Shown in pieces: positions 17,725 through 26,808 of a stretch of DNA of 64,000 nucleotides (the first letter of the stretch is position 1; every line of letters starts with the position of its first letter). Position numbers and translations under genes: made by a program. The stretch is taken from assembly GCF_022179325.1 (NCBI RefSeq), contig NZ_BPQQ01000042.1, positions 61,748 to 125,747 on the forward strand, given 5' to 3'. Source of the DNA: Methylobacterium isbiliense (GTDB lineage Bacteria > Pseudomonadota > Alphaproteobacteria > Rhizobiales > Beijerinckiaceae). The notes beneath the pieces are model-generated. The model saw only the letters and a program-made list of their open reading frames with translations, was not told where the DNA came from and searched no databases.

Positions 17725-17789
17725 CGGCGCTGGCGGCCGGCCCGCCGCGTGCCTATATCCCGGCGGAACCTCAGGAAACCGCCCCGCCC

Positions 17790-18218
17790 ATGCTGCCCCC
17801 CATCGCCGAGATCGTCGATAACTTCGCGTTCCTGGAGGAGTGGGAGGACCGCCACCAGTACCTGATGGAACTCGGCCGCAAGCTCCCGCCCCTGCCCGAG
17901 GAGGCGCGCACCGAGGCCAACAAGGTGCGCGGCTGCGTGAGCCAGGTCTGGCTGGACACCTCGGTCGACCGCCGGGACGGCGCGCCGCGCCTGCACTTCC
18001 GGGGCGACAGCGACGCCCACATCACCAAGGGCGTGGTCGCGGTGCTGATCGCCTTCTTCGACGGGCGCACGGCCGAGGACGCCGCCAAGGCCGATGCCCT
18101 CGGCCTGTTCCAGAGGCTCGGCCTCTCGGAGCATCTCACCGCCCAGCGCTCGAACGGCGCGCGCGCGATGATGGAGCGCATCCGCCAGGACGCCGCCCGG
18201 GTCTCCGAGGCGGCCTGA
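17790..18218 (+). CDS. sufE: SufE family protein, Fe-S cluster assembly
   Basis: Cytosolic protein of 142 residues that accepts sulfane sulfur from the cysteine desulfurase SufS on a conserved cysteine. That residue is in the segment KVRGCVSQVWL (about residue 50). The start at 17790 has CAGGAAACC just upstream. The N-terminal LPPIAEIVDNFAFLEEWEDR matches the family start. No other suf gene is nearby; it stands alone between the PAS-kinase gene and oligopeptidase B. Confidence 0.93.
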   Translation: MLPPIAEIVDNFAFLEEWEDRHQYLMELGRKLPPLPEEARTEANKVRGCVSQVWLDTSVDRRDGAPRLHFRGDSDAHITKGVVAVLIAFFDGRTAEDAAKADALGLFQRLGLSEHLTAQRSNGARAMMERIRQDAARVSEAA

Positions 18219-18332
18219 GGCCCGTCTCCCGCGGCGATGCGCGCTTGGCGCGCTTGGAGCGCCCGGGAAGGGTTGCCCCGGCCGGGCCGCGGCGGCACAT
18301 GGCAGGGATCCTTTGTTCCGCCGGTGCCCCGC

Positions 18333-20474
18333 ATGACGACCTCCCTCCGCCCCGCCGCCTCCCCGCCGATCGCACCCGCCCGCCCGCACACGTTCACGGT
18401 GCACGGCCGCACGGTCGTCGACCCTTACGCGTGGCTGAAGGCGGAGAACTGGCGCGAGGTGCTGAAGGATCCCGGCGCCCTGCCGGCCGACATCCGCGCC
18501 TATCTCGAGGCCGAGAACGCCTACGCGGCGCAAGCCCTGGAGGGCACGGCCGCCCTGCGCAAGACGCTGGTGGCCGAGATGCGCGGGCGGATCCGCGAGG
18601 ATGACGGCGGCGTGCCGGACGTCGACGGGCCGTTCGCCTATTACACGCGCCACCGCGAGGGCGGGCAGCACCCGCTGGTCTGCCGCCGCCCGAGCGCCGG
18701 CATCGCCGACCTGCCGGTCGACCGGCTCGGCGGCCCGGGCGAGGAGATCCTGATCGACGGCGACCGCGAGGGCGAGGGCCTCGCCTTCTTCGACCTCGCC
18801 GACGCGGCCCATTCCGACGACCACGCGCTGATGGCCTGGAGCGCCGACACCAAGGGCTCGGAACTCTACACCATCCGGGTGCGCGACCTCGCCACGGGGA
18901 CCGACCGCGAGGACCAGATCATCGCCACCACCGGCGACGCGGTGTGGAGCGCGGACGGGCAGGGCTTCTGGTACGTGGCGGTGGACGAGAACCACCGCCC
19001 CGCCAAGGTGATGCTCCACCGCCTCGGCACGCCCCAGAGCGACGACGAGACGGTCTACGAGGAGCCGGATTCCGGCTTCTTCGTCAGCATCGACCAGACG
19101 CAGTCCGGCGCCTTCCTGACCATCACGGCCAACGACCACGAGACGGCGGAGGTCCATCTCATCGACCGCGCCCGACCGGGCACCGCCTCCCGCACGGTCG
19201 AGCCGCGCACCGCGAACCTGATCTACTCGGTCGAGCACCGGGGCGACGAGCTGTTCATCCTCACCAACGCCGACGGGGCGGAGGATTTCAAGCTCATGGT
19301 CGCTCCGCTCGCCGTCCCCGGCCGGTCGCAGTGGCGCGACCTCGTCCCGCATCGTCCCGGCGTGATGATCCGCTTCCAGCACGTGCTGGCGCGCCACCTC
19401 GTGCGGCTCGAACTGGAGAATGCCCGCCCGCGCCTGATCGTGCGCGATGCGCTCAGCGGGGCCGAGCACGCGGTCGCCTTCGCGGAGGAGGCCTATTCGC
19501 TCGGCCTCCTGCCCGGCCACGCCTTCGACACCGACGAGATCCGCTTCGTCTACTCGTCGATGACGACGCCGGCCGAGACCTACGATTACGATGTCACGAC
19601 GCGGGCGCGCCGGCTGCGCAAGCGCCAGGACGTGCCGAGCGGCCACGACCCGGCCGCCTACGTCACCCGCCGCCTGTTCGCCACGGCGCCGGACGGCGAG
19701 AGCGTGCCGATCTCGCTCCTGCACCGCCGCGACACGCCGCTCGACGGCTCGGCCCCGCTCCTGCTCTACGGCTACGGCTCGTACGGCAGCCTGATGTCGG
19801 CCGCCTTCCGCACGAACCCGCTCTCGCTGGTCGATCGCGGCTTCGTCTACGCCATCGCGCATATCCGCGGCGGCACCGAGAAGGGCTGGCGCTGGTACAT
19901 GGACGGCAAGCGCGAGAAGAAGCCCAACACCTTCACGGATTTCGTGGCCTGCGGGCGGGCCCTGGCCGAGGCCCGCTACACCAGCGCCGGGCGCATCGTC
20001 GCGCATGGCGGCAGCGCGGGCGGCATGCTGATGGGGGCGGTGGCGAATCTCGCGCCCGACCTCTTCGCCGGCATCGTCGCCGACGTGCCCTTCGTGGACG
20101 TGCTCAACACGATGCTCGACGGCGACCTGCCGCTCACCCCGCCCGAATGGCCCGAATGGGGCAACCCGGGCGCCGACCCGGCGGCCTTTGACACCATCCT
20201 GTCCTACTCGCCCTACGACAATGTGCGGGCGAGCGCCTATCCGGCGATCCTGGCGCTCGGCGGGCTCACCGATCCGCGGGTGACCTACTGGGAGCCGGCG
20301 AAGTGGGTGGCGCGGCTGCGCGCGACGATGACGGGCGGCGGCCCCGTCCTGCTGCGCATCAACATGGAGGCCGGCCACGGCGGCGCGGCCGGCCGCTTCG
20401 ACCGCCTGGAGGAGGTGGCGCTGATCTACGCCTTCGCGCTGGCGGCGGTGGGGCTCGCCGAGCCGGCCGCGTGA
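18333..20474 (+). CDS. ptrB: Oligopeptidase B (S9A prolyl-oligopeptidase family)
   Basis: Cytosolic serine peptidase of 713 residues that cleaves short peptides after basic residues. An N-terminal seven-bladed propeller is followed by a C-terminal alpha/beta-hydrolase domain. The catalytic triad is Ser561 in HGGSAGGMLM, Asp647 in GGLTDPRV and His682 in EAGHGG. AYAIAHIRGGTEKGWRWY-like sequence before the nucleophile is characteristic of oligopeptidase B rather than prolyl oligopeptidase. The ATG at 18333 gives the family-typical start; an in-frame start at 18237 would add 32 unrelated residues. Confidence 0.94.
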   Translation: MTTSLRPAASPPIAPARPHTFTVHGRTVVDPYAWLKAENWREVLKDPGALPADIRAYLEAENAYAAQALEGTAALRKTLVAEMRGRIREDDGGVPDVDGPFAYYTRHREGGQHPLVCRRPSAGIADLPVDRLGGPGEEILIDGDREGEGLAFFDLADAAHSDDHALMAWSADTKGSELYTIRVRDLATGTDREDQIIATTGDAVWSADGQGFWYVAVDENHRPAKVMLHRLGTPQSDDETVYEEPDSGFFVSIDQTQSGAFLTITANDHETAEVHLIDRARPGTASRTVEPRTANLIYSVEHRGDELFILTNADGAEDFKLMVAPLAVPGRSQWRDLVPHRPGVMIRFQHVLARHLVRLELENARPRLIVRDALSGAEHAVAFAEEAYSLGLLPGHAFDTDEIRFVYSSMTTPAETYDYDVTTRARRLRKRQDVPSGHDPAAYVTRRLFATAPDGESVPISLLHRRDTPLDGSAPLLLYGYGSYGSLMSAAFRTNPLSLVDRGFVYAIAHIRGGTEKGWRWYMDGKREKKPNTFTDFVACGRALAEARYTSAGRIVAHGGSAGGMLMGAVANLAPDLFAGIVADVPFVDVLNTMLDGDLPLTPPEWPEWGNPGADPAAFDTILSYSPYDNVRASAYPAILALGGLTDPRVTYWEPAKWVARLRATMTGGGPVLLRINMEAGHGGAAGRFDRLEEVALIYAFALAAVGLAEPAA

Positions 20475-20550
20475 GGCGGCTTCGGCAAGGGCGGACCGCC
20501 GCGGACGTCGCCCGACGGGCGATCCCGACCGCGGGCCGCCGGGATCGGAC

Positions 20551-21687
20551 TCAATGCCGCGTCGGCGCCGTGCCGGTCGTCTCGGCCGCGAGCCAGTCGA
20601 CCACGGCCATCAGCGCCTCGCGCTGGGACAGGCCGCGCCCCTGCGCCTCCGTGTAGAGGGCGAGCTGGCGGTCGGCGCTGGTGCCGCGGGCCACGATCCA
20701 GCGGGCGAGGTCGAGTTCCGCCGTGCAGCCGAGCGCCGCGCCGTCCTCGGCGACCAGCGCGAGCACCTCGGCCAGCACCGCCTTGACCGGCCGGGCGGCG
20801 GTCTCGCCCTCGCCGAGGAAGCTGCCGTGGATGCCGTAGCGCTGCGCCCGCCAGCAATTCTCCGCGGTGATCGCGTGCGTGGCGCCGGAGAGATCGCGGT
20901 TGAGGTCCGGGTCGCGCACGAGCCGCCGCACGAGGCAGCGGGCCAGCGCCGCGATGGCGAGGGTGTCGTCGAGCCGCGTGCAGCTGTCGGCGATCCGCAG
21001 ATCGAGCGACAGCGCGTCCGGCGCCGGCCGGATCACCCACCAGACATGGGCGAGGTCGTCGATGGCGCCCGCCCGCATCAGCACGTCGAGGTAGCGCGCG
21101 TAATCGGCCTCGTCCGCGAAATAGGGCGGCAGGCCGCTGCGCGGCATCTCCCGCGCCGCCGCGAGGCGGTAGCCCATCAGGCCGGTGCGCTGCGCCTGCC
21201 AGAACGGCGAGGAGGTGGAGAGGGCGAGCAGCAGCGGCAGGAAGGGCTGGAGGCGGTTCATCACACCCAGCCGCGAGATGCCCTCCGGCAGCGCGATGCG
21301 CACCAACAGGCCGCACACCACCGTGCGGTGGCCGACCATCTGCAGGTCGCGCTGCACCCGGTCCTGCACGCCCTGCTGGCGCGGGCGCACCCGGCTCCAC
21401 AGGGCGATCGGATGGGTGCCGGCGGCCATCACGGCAAGGCCGCGCTCCGCCGCGAGCGCGCCGATGCCGCCGCGCAACGCCCCGAGACGGCGTCGCGCCT
21501 CCCCGAAATCCGCGAGCGGCGGCGTCGCCCACATCACGCGCGGCTCGATCAGGTCGTGGCGCGCGGTCGGGAAGTCGCGCCGGCAGCGGGCGAGGAAGTC
21601 CCGCACCCGGGACCGGGCCGCATCGCGCTTCTCCGCGTCGTTGAGAAAGGCGTCCTCCTCGATGCAGAACGCGAACTCCGCATGCAT
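20551..21687 (-). CDS. Carboxylate-amine ligase, YbdK type (putative glutamate-cysteine ligase 2)
   Basis: A 378-residue ATP-dependent ligase of the GCS2 family. It starts with FAFCIEEDAFLND, the family variant of the (G)xExEF metal/ATP block, and has GTHPIALW and the central GLLVRIAL strand region seen in YbdK proteins. The start 21687 is preceded by GGAGGTGATCGCGC, a near-perfect ribosome-binding site; the next ATG 6 nt before is out of frame. E. coli YbdK has only weak gamma-glutamylcysteine ligase activity, so the physiological substrate of this family is open. Gene order suggests monocistronic expression next to rsmE. Confidence 0.88.
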   Translation of the reverse strand: MHAEFAFCIEEDAFLNDAEKRDAARSRVRDFLARCRRDFPTARHDLIEPRVMWATPPLADFGEARRRLGALRGGIGALAAERGLAVMAAGTHPIALWSRVRPRQQGVQDRVQRDLQMVGHRTVVCGLLVRIALPEGISRLGVMNRLQPFLPLLLALSTSSPFWQAQRTGLMGYRLAAAREMPRSGLPPYFADEADYARYLDVLMRAGAIDDLAHVWWVIRPAPDALSLDLRIADSCTRLDDTLAIAALARCLVRRLVRDPDLNRDLSGATHAITAENCWRAQRYGIHGSFLGEGETAARPVKAVLAEVLALVAEDGAALGCTAELDLARWIVARGTSADRQLALYTEAQGRGLSQREALMAVVDWLAAETTGTAPTRH

Positions 21688-21808
21688 GCGCGATCACCTC
21701 CGGACACGGAACGGAGCGGGGCGCCGGGCTCGAACCCGGCGCCGCTGCTGGTTTCAGGCGCCATCGTCGATGGGCCGGGGCGGCTGAGCGGCGATCCTGC
21801 GGGCGATC

Positions 21809-22576
21809 TCAGCCGCCGCGGCCGTCTCCCAGCACGGCCTGCACCAGCGCCATCACGGCGACAGCCGCCGTGTCGGCCCGCAGGATGCGCGGACCGAGCG
21901 AGAGGCGCACGGTGTTGGGGCGATCGAGAACGAGGGCGCGCTCCTCCGGCGTGAAACCCCCCTCGGGTCCGATCACAACGGCGAGCGGAGGACCGCCGTT
22001 CCCGCCCTGCTCCGCAGCCGCATGCCGCAGGGCCGCGACGGGATCGACGATGGGGGCGTCCTCGTCGCAAAAGACCAGCAGGCGCTCGGGCGTCAGGGCC
22101 GCGAGGGCGGCCGGCAGCGGGATGGCCTCCCGGATCTCCGGGATCGTCAGGATGCCGCATTGCTCCGCGGCCTCGATCGCGTTGGCGGCCAGGCGCTCGT
22201 GCTTGATCCGGTCGCCCTGGGTGCGGCGGGTGATCACCGGCTGGATCAGGCTCGCGCCCATCTCCACCGCCTTCTGCGCCACGTAGTCCAGCCGGGCGGC
22301 CTTGAGGGGCGCGAACAGGTAGTGCAGGTCGCCCGCCTGGGTCTGGGGACGGGCCTGCTCGCGCAGCACGAGATCGCCGGCCTTGCGGCCGGTGGGCCGG
22401 ATCTCCGCCACCCACTCGCCGTCGCGTCCGTTGAACACCAGCACCCGGTCGCCCTGCGCCCGGCGCAGGACGCCGAGAAGATAGTTCGCCTGGGCGCGGT
22501 CGAGGCTGTGCTGTACGCCCGCCCGCATCGGCACGTCGAGGTAGAGCCGGGGCGCGTCAAAATCATAGGCCGCCAT
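21809..22576 (-). CDS. rsmE: 16S rRNA (uracil-1498-N3)-methyltransferase RsmE
   Basis: SPOUT-class, AdoMet-dependent enzyme of 255 residues methylating U1498 of 16S rRNA in the 30S subunit. It has an N-terminal PUA-like domain (LYLDVPMRAGVQHSLDRAQA) and a C-terminal knotted domain with VVIGPEGGFTPEERALV and LGPRILRADTAAVAVMALV, both hallmark RsmE motifs. It is divergent from the small secreted protein gene at 22783, separated by about 206 nt. Confidence 0.95.
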   Translation of the reverse strand: MAAYDFDAPRLYLDVPMRAGVQHSLDRAQANYLLGVLRRAQGDRVLVFNGRDGEWVAEIRPTGRKAGDLVLREQARPQTQAGDLHYLFAPLKAARLDYVAQKAVEMGASLIQPVITRRTQGDRIKHERLAANAIEAAEQCGILTIPEIREAIPLPAALAALTPERLLVFCDEDAPIVDPVAALRHAAAEQGGNGGPPLAVVIGPEGGFTPEERALVLDRPNTVRLSLGPRILRADTAAVAVMALVQAVLGDGRGG

Positions 22577-22782
22577 GCGCCCTGCTCGCCGAGCGGGGCT
22601 GGCCTGTCAATCGGCGGCCCGCCGGGCTTCGGTGCGGCGCTCCGCGCCAAAGCCGCCACAATCCTGTGCAGAACCGGCACGTTAGCCGGGCGCAGCAAGA
22701 ATCCGTTTGGGGACGACCGGCGCCGGGCCGGCTGCGGCGCTTCGCGCAGCCCGGACCGCCGTGATAGGGGCCGACGAGGGGA

Positions 22783-23259
22783 ATGAGGATGGATCGCATG
22801 TTCCGGGGAGCCATGGCGCTGCTGGCCGGCAGCCTGCTCGCAGCGGGGTTCGGGGGAGGCGCGCGCGCCCAGAGCGCCGATTGCGCCGAGATCCAGAAGA
22901 CCCTGCTCGAGCGCAAGGAGATCGTCGCCAAGGTCAACGCCTCCTCGCAGGCCAAGAACCGGATGACCCCGGCCCAGGCCTGCAGCATGTTCACCAAGCT
23001 CCAGGCGAACGGCGCCACGGGCCTCAAGTGGATCACCGCCAACAAGGATTGGTGCTCGATCCCGGATTCGTTCGCGGAGGGCTTCAAGGCCGACCACACC
23101 AAGGTGACCGGCCTGCGCAGCAAGATCTGCAACGCGGCCCAGCAGCAGGCTGTGATGGAGAAGCGCGCCCGCGAGCAGGCGCAGAACAACAGCGGCGGGG
23201 GCCTGCTGGGCGGTCCGGGCCTGTCGGGCAGCTATAAGCTGCCGCAGGGAGCCCTGTGA
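22783..23259 (+). CDS. Small secreted four-cysteine protein of unknown function
   Basis: A 158-residue protein with a signal peptide ending around ARAQS. The mature part has four cysteines (about 34, 67, 91 and 116) that could form two disulfides, in helical, charge-rich sequence (DCAEIQKTLLERKEIVAKVN, NKDWCSIPDSF). The tail is Gly/Ser-rich and probably disordered. Start may be 22783 or the in-frame ATG at 22789, which has GAGGGG at better spacing. Its TGA overlaps the GTG start of ubiA (GTGA), so it is co-translated with a membrane prenyltransferase. Function unknown. Confidence 0.75.
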   Translation: MRMDRMFRGAMALLAGSLLAAGFGGGARAQSADCAEIQKTLLERKEIVAKVNASSQAKNRMTPAQACSMFTKLQANGATGLKWITANKDWCSIPDSFAEGFKADHTKVTGLRSKICNAAQQQAVMEKRAREQAQNNSGGGLLGGPGLSGSYKLPQGAL

Positions 23260-24227
23260 GGCTCGGCCTGCCCACGACGGACGGTCCTCCCCGCCGGCCG
23301 GACAGGCCGGTCGCCGATGCGGTGCGCGGCCATTGGGTCGACCGGCACGCGCCGGAAGCCCTGCGGCCCTATCTCCGCCTCGCCCGGATCGAGCGCCCGA
23401 TCGGCTGGTGGCTGCTGCTCCTGCCCTGCTGGTGGTCGGCGGCGCTCGCGGCGGTGGCGGTGGGGCGGCCGGGTCCGGATCCCTGGCACCTCGTGCTGTT
23501 CCTGATCGGTGCCGTCGCCATGCGCGGCGCCGGCTCCACCTACAACGACATCGCCGACCGCGACCTCGATGCGCGCGTCGAGCGCACGCGGCTGCGCCCG
23601 CTCCCCTCGGGGCGGCTGCGGGTGCGCCACGCCCTCGCGTTCCTGGTGCTCCAGGCGCTGGTCGGCCTCGCGGTGCTGCTGCAGTTCAACGGTACCGCCA
23701 TCGTGGTCGGCTTGGCCTCGCTCGCCCCGGTGGCGATCTACCCGTTCATGAAGCGGGTGATGCCGGTGCCCCAGCTCGTGCTCGGCCTCGCCTTTGCCTG
23801 GGGGGCGCTGATGGGCTGGGTGGCGCTCACGGGGCGCCTCGATCCCGCGGCCCTGTGGCTCTATGCGGGGACGATCGCCTGGGTGGTCGGCTACGACACG
23901 ATCTACGCCGTGCAGGACATCGAGGACGACGAGATCGCCGGCATCAAGTCCTCGGCGCGCTTCTTCGGCTCCCGGGTCCGGGAGGCGGTGGCGGCCTGCT
24001 TCGGCCTCGCGCTGACCGGAATCGGGATCGCGCTCTTCCTTGCCGGCATCGGCCTGCTCGGCCTCCTCGGGGTGCTGGCCTTCGGCGCCCACCTCGCCTG
24101 GCAGGTCTGGCGCCTCGATCCGCGCGACGGCGCGCGGGCACTGCGGCTGTTCCGGTCGAACCGCGACGCCGGGCTGATCCTGTTCGCGGGGCTCGCCCTC
24201 GACGCGATCTGGCAGGGCCTCGCCTGA
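23256..24227 (+). CDS. ubiA: 4-hydroxybenzoate polyprenyltransferase
   Basis: Integral membrane prenyltransferase of 323 residues that attaches the polyprenyl tail to 4-hydroxybenzoate in ubiquinone synthesis. It has the first Asp-rich motif NDIADRDLD followed by ARVERTRLRPLPSG, and the second YAVQDIEDDEIAG, with about eight to nine membrane spans. The GTG start at 23256 overlaps the previous stop by 4 nt and has AGGGAG upstream. The N-terminus is about 35 residues longer than in many UbiA proteins. Its stop is 6 nt from the convergent DUF6101 gene. Confidence 0.94.
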   Translation: MRLGLPTTDGPPRRPDRPVADAVRGHWVDRHAPEALRPYLRLARIERPIGWWLLLLPCWWSAALAAVAVGRPGPDPWHLVLFLIGAVAMRGAGSTYNDIADRDLDARVERTRLRPLPSGRLRVRHALAFLVLQALVGLAVLLQFNGTAIVVGLASLAPVAIYPFMKRVMPVPQLVLGLAFAWGALMGWVALTGRLDPAALWLYAGTIAWVVGYDTIYAVQDIEDDEIAGIKSSARFFGSRVREAVAACFGLALTGIGIALFLAGIGLLGLLGVLAFGAHLAWQVWRLDPRDGARALRLFRSNRDAGLILFAGLALDAIWQGLA

Positions 24228-24233
24228 GACCGG

Positions 24234-24755
24234 TCAGACGCGGGCGTCGGTGAGCCGGTCCTCGTTGCGGTGCACGGCGGGGTTCAGGGGCAGGCGGCCG
24301 GTCTTGCGGCGGCAGAGGAAGCGCGGACGCCGCCCGCTCAGGAGCCCGTGCCGGCGGCGGATGCGCACCGCCCCGAGCTTCACGCGCCCGACCTGCTCGC
24401 CCATCGCCGTGGTCGTGCCGTCCTCCTGGATCACCAGCAGGGGCAGGCCGGTCTCGGCACCGAGACGGCGCCACACCGCCACCACGTCCGCATCGCCGTG
24501 GGTGCCGAGCCGCATCAGCGGATCGCCGCCCTTGTCGAGCAGCAGGATCGCGAAGCGATCCTCGCCCGCCGCATCGCTGGCCTCGTTGTCGAGGCAGAGG
24601 GCGACGCTCGCGGCCACGCCCGCGCCCGGCAGGCGGCCGATGACCGGCAGGGGCGAGGGCTCGACCTGGACCGGGCCGCGGTGGAGGCTGGGCAGGCCGT
24701 CGCGCCTGCTCTGCGCGACGGCCTGCCGGTGGGGGACGGGGAGTCTCGTGACCAT
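24234..24755 (-). CDS. DUF6101 family protein
   Basis: A 173-residue protein without signal peptide or membrane span. The middle part (VALCLDNEASDAAGEDRFAI ... DADVVAVWRRLGAETGLPLL) and the Arg-rich end (VRIRRRHGLLSGRRPRFLCR) resemble what I recall of the DUF6101 family, found in Methylobacterium and other Hyphomicrobiales. The C-terminal basic stretch looks like a nucleic-acid or membrane-lipid contact, but there is no functional evidence. The ATG at 24755 lacks a strong Shine-Dalgarno sequence, so the start is uncertain. Confidence 0.6.
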   Translation of the reverse strand: MVTRLPVPHRQAVAQSRRDGLPSLHRGPVQVEPSPLPVIGRLPGAGVAASVALCLDNEASDAAGEDRFAILLLDKGGDPLMRLGTHGDADVVAVWRRLGAETGLPLLVIQEDGTTTAMGEQVGRVKLGAVRIRRRHGLLSGRRPRFLCRRKTGRLPLNPAVHRNEDRLTDARV

Positions 24756-25080
24756 GATTCTGCTCGACGCCCTGTATGCGTGAGGCGGCGGTCTCTGACG
24801 GACCGTCCGCGGTTGAGGCCAATGTGCCGTCTGTCGGCTCAGAACGCCTTAAAAGGCAGCGTTAAGCGATGGTTGGCGGGCCGGTCCCGCTCCGGATGCT
24901 CAATATTTCCTTGTCCGGGCGCGGGCCATTTTCCATTCATCCCGAGATGACGCATCGTCGCGTCCTTGTGGCGGCGCGGCGGGCGGCCTACAACGGACGC
25001 CGCTCTGCGCACGGCCGTCCGGACCAGCCCGGACCGTCGCCGTGGGCCGTCACCGTCTCTCTCGAAACCTGCGACCCGAC
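24756..25080. other. Divergent intergenic region between the DUF6101 gene and cysQ
   Basis: 325 nt without a convincing gene. It holds a comparatively AT-rich core (24840-24960) expected to carry the promoters of both divergent genes. Near 24842-24863 are nested short inverted repeats (AACGC...GCGTT around GCCTTAAAAGGC). No confident sigma-70 boxes or riboswitch could be read. Confidence 0.4.
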
Positions 25081-25893
25081 ATGTCCCCCACCGACGACGT
25101 GCGCGCCCTGCTCGCCCAGGTCCGGACCACGGTCCGGGAAGCGGCGCGCCTCGCGCTGCCGTTCTTCCGGCCCGGTGCCCACACCAGCGCCCGGATCTGG
25201 AACAAGGCCGGAGGATCGCCGGTCACCGAGGCCGATGTCGAGGTCGATGCCTTCCTGAAGGTCCGCCTGAGCGAGATCGCGCCGCGCGCCGCGTGGCTCT
25301 CGGAGGAGACCCGCGACGATCCCGTGCGGCTGGAGCACGACCTCGTGTGGATCGTCGATCCCATCGACGGCACCCGGGCCTTCCTGTCGGGCGATCCCGA
25401 CTGGTCGATCGCGGTGGCGCTGCTGGCCCACGGCGAGCCGGTGCTGGGCCTCGTGGCCGCGCCGGTGCCGGACCTCGTCTACGAGGCGGCGGCGGGGCAG
25501 GGGGCCTTCCGCAACGGGGAGGCGATCCGGGTCTCGGACATGGCCGGGCTCGCCAGGGCGCGGGTGGCCGGTCCCAAGCCGATGGTCGACCAGCTGGAAC
25601 GCGGCCTCGGCCTCGGTGGGACGGCCGATGCGCTGGTGCGGGTGAAGCGCATTCCCTCGCTGGCGCTGCGGGTGGCGCGGGTCGCCGAGGGGGATGTCGA
25701 TCTCGGCCTGATCTCGTCGGATGCCCGCGACTGGGACCTCGCCGGCGCGGACCTGATCCTGCGGGAGGCCGGGGGCGCGATCCTCGACCTCGCCGGGCGC
25801 CCACCCGCCTACAACCGGCGCGAGCCGATCCACGGCGAACTCGTCGCGCTCCCGGCCGCCGTGCGCACCGACGTCCTCGCGGCGCTGCGCTGA
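25081..25893 (+). CDS. cysQ: 3'(2'),5'-bisphosphate nucleotidase CysQ-type, inositol monophosphatase family
   Basis: Mg-dependent, lithium-sensitive-type phosphatase of 270 residues, expected to remove the 3'-phosphate of PAP/PAPS from sulfate assimilation. Metal-binding motifs are WLSEE (first glutamate), VDPIDGTRAFL and the late DWDLAGADLILREAGG. The ATG at 25081 is used; an upstream in-frame start at 25042 would add 13 residues. Inositol monophosphatase activity is the main alternative, as the fold does not fully separate the two. It is convergent with rpsD. Confidence 0.85.
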   Translation: MSPTDDVRALLAQVRTTVREAARLALPFFRPGAHTSARIWNKAGGSPVTEADVEVDAFLKVRLSEIAPRAAWLSEETRDDPVRLEHDLVWIVDPIDGTRAFLSGDPDWSIAVALLAHGEPVLGLVAAPVPDLVYEAAAGQGAFRNGEAIRVSDMAGLARARVAGPKPMVDQLERGLGLGGTADALVRVKRIPSLALRVARVAEGDVDLGLISSDARDWDLAGADLILREAGGAILDLAGRPPAYNRREPIHGELVALPAAVRTDVLAALR

Positions 25894-25917
25894 CGGCCGG
25901 GCCGGACGAGAGGCACG

Positions 25918-25953
25918 AAAAAGGGCGGGCGCCCCGCCGGGAGCACCCGCCCT
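25918..25953 (-). terminator. Rho-independent terminator of rpsD
   Basis: On the minus strand, an 11-bp stem (AGGGCGGGTGC / GCGCCCGCCCT, one mismatch) with a 10-nt loop is followed directly by TTTTT. It starts 22 nt after the rpsD stop codon. In the other orientation it lacks a T-tract, so it serves rpsD rather than cysQ. Confidence 0.85.
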
Positions 25954-25975
25954 CGAACAGACCCGCTGGGGCCGA

Positions 25976-26593
25976 TCAGCGCGAGTAGAACTCGATGACC
26001 TGGTTCGGCTCCATGTGCACCGGATAGGGCACCTCGGAGAGGCCCGGGATCCGGGTCAGGCGCGCGGTCATCTTGCCGTGATCGACCTCGATGTAGTCGG
26101 GCACGTCGCGCTCGGCGAGCTGCGAGGCCACGACCACGACCTCCAGCTGCTTGGAGGCTTCCTTCACCTCGATCACGTCGCCCGGCTTCACGAGGTAGCT
26201 CGGGATGTTCACCCGGCGCCCGTTCACCTTGATGTGGCCGTGGTTCACGAACTGGCGGGCCGCGAAGGGGGTCGCCACGAACTTCGACCGGTACACGACC
26301 GCGTCGAGGCGGCGCTCCAGCAGGCCGATCAGGTTCTCGCCCGAGTCGCCGCGCAGGCGGATCGCCTCGGCGTAGTAGCGGCGGAACTGCTTCTCGGTGA
26401 TGTTGGCGTAGTAGCCCTTGAGCTTCTGCTTGGCGCGCAGCTGCGTGCCGAAGTCGGACATCTTGCCCTTGCGGCGCTGTCCGTGCTGGCCCGGGCCGTA
26501 CTCGCGCCGGTTGACGGGGCTCTTCGGGCGGCCCCAGATGTTCTGGCCCATGCGGCGATCGAGCTTGTGCTTCGCCTGAACTCGTTTTGACAT
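25976..26593 (-). CDS. rpsD: 30S ribosomal protein S4
   Basis: Primary rRNA-binding protein of the small subunit body, 205 residues. The N-terminus reads [20 protein letters not shown], and the S4 RNA-binding domain contains [11 protein letters not shown] and [20 protein letters not shown]. The N-terminal zinc cysteines of some S4 proteins are absent, as in other alphaproteobacterial C-minus forms. It is a single-gene unit: terminators lie both upstream (26687-26719, ending cobT transcription) and downstream. Confidence 0.98.
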   Translation of the reverse strand: MSKRVQAKHKLDRRMGQNIWGRPKSPVNRREYGPGQHGQRRKGKMSDFGTQLRAKQKLKGYYANITEKQFRRYYAEAIRLRGDSGENLIGLLERRLDAVVYRSKFVATPFAARQFVNHGHIKVNGRRVNIPSYLVKPGDVIEVKEASKQLEVVVVASQLAERDVPDYIEVDHGKMTARLTRIPGLSEVPYPVHMEPNQVIEFYSR

Positions 26594-26686
26594 CGCGTGT
26601 CCTCTCGGGAACGATCGTGCGAGGAACGCGCCCTCCTCTTCCCTCGCGGGACGACAGACCGGCCGTTGGCCGTTCGCGGGTGCGCT

Positions 26687-26719
26687 GAAAAAGCCGCGGG
26701 GCCCGAAACGAGCCCCGCG
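26687..26719 (-). terminator. Rho-independent terminator after cobT
   Basis: On the minus strand CGCGGGGC and GCCCCGCG form an 8-bp perfect stem with a 9-nt loop, followed by GCTTTTTC. It lies about 90 nt after the cobT stop and separates the cob transcript from rpsD. Confidence 0.75.
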
Positions 26720-26808
26720 AACCCGCCGCGTCTACTGAGGATTGCCGGCAACGTCAAGGACACGCCGCGGGCCGGACCTGCCGGGAGCGCGGCGGGCCCG
26801 GCCGCCGC

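Noticed and set aside
17640-20378. Minus-strand open frame of about 910 codons
   Set aside because: It is antisense to sufE and oligopeptidase B, both with intact active sites. It is explained by high GC.
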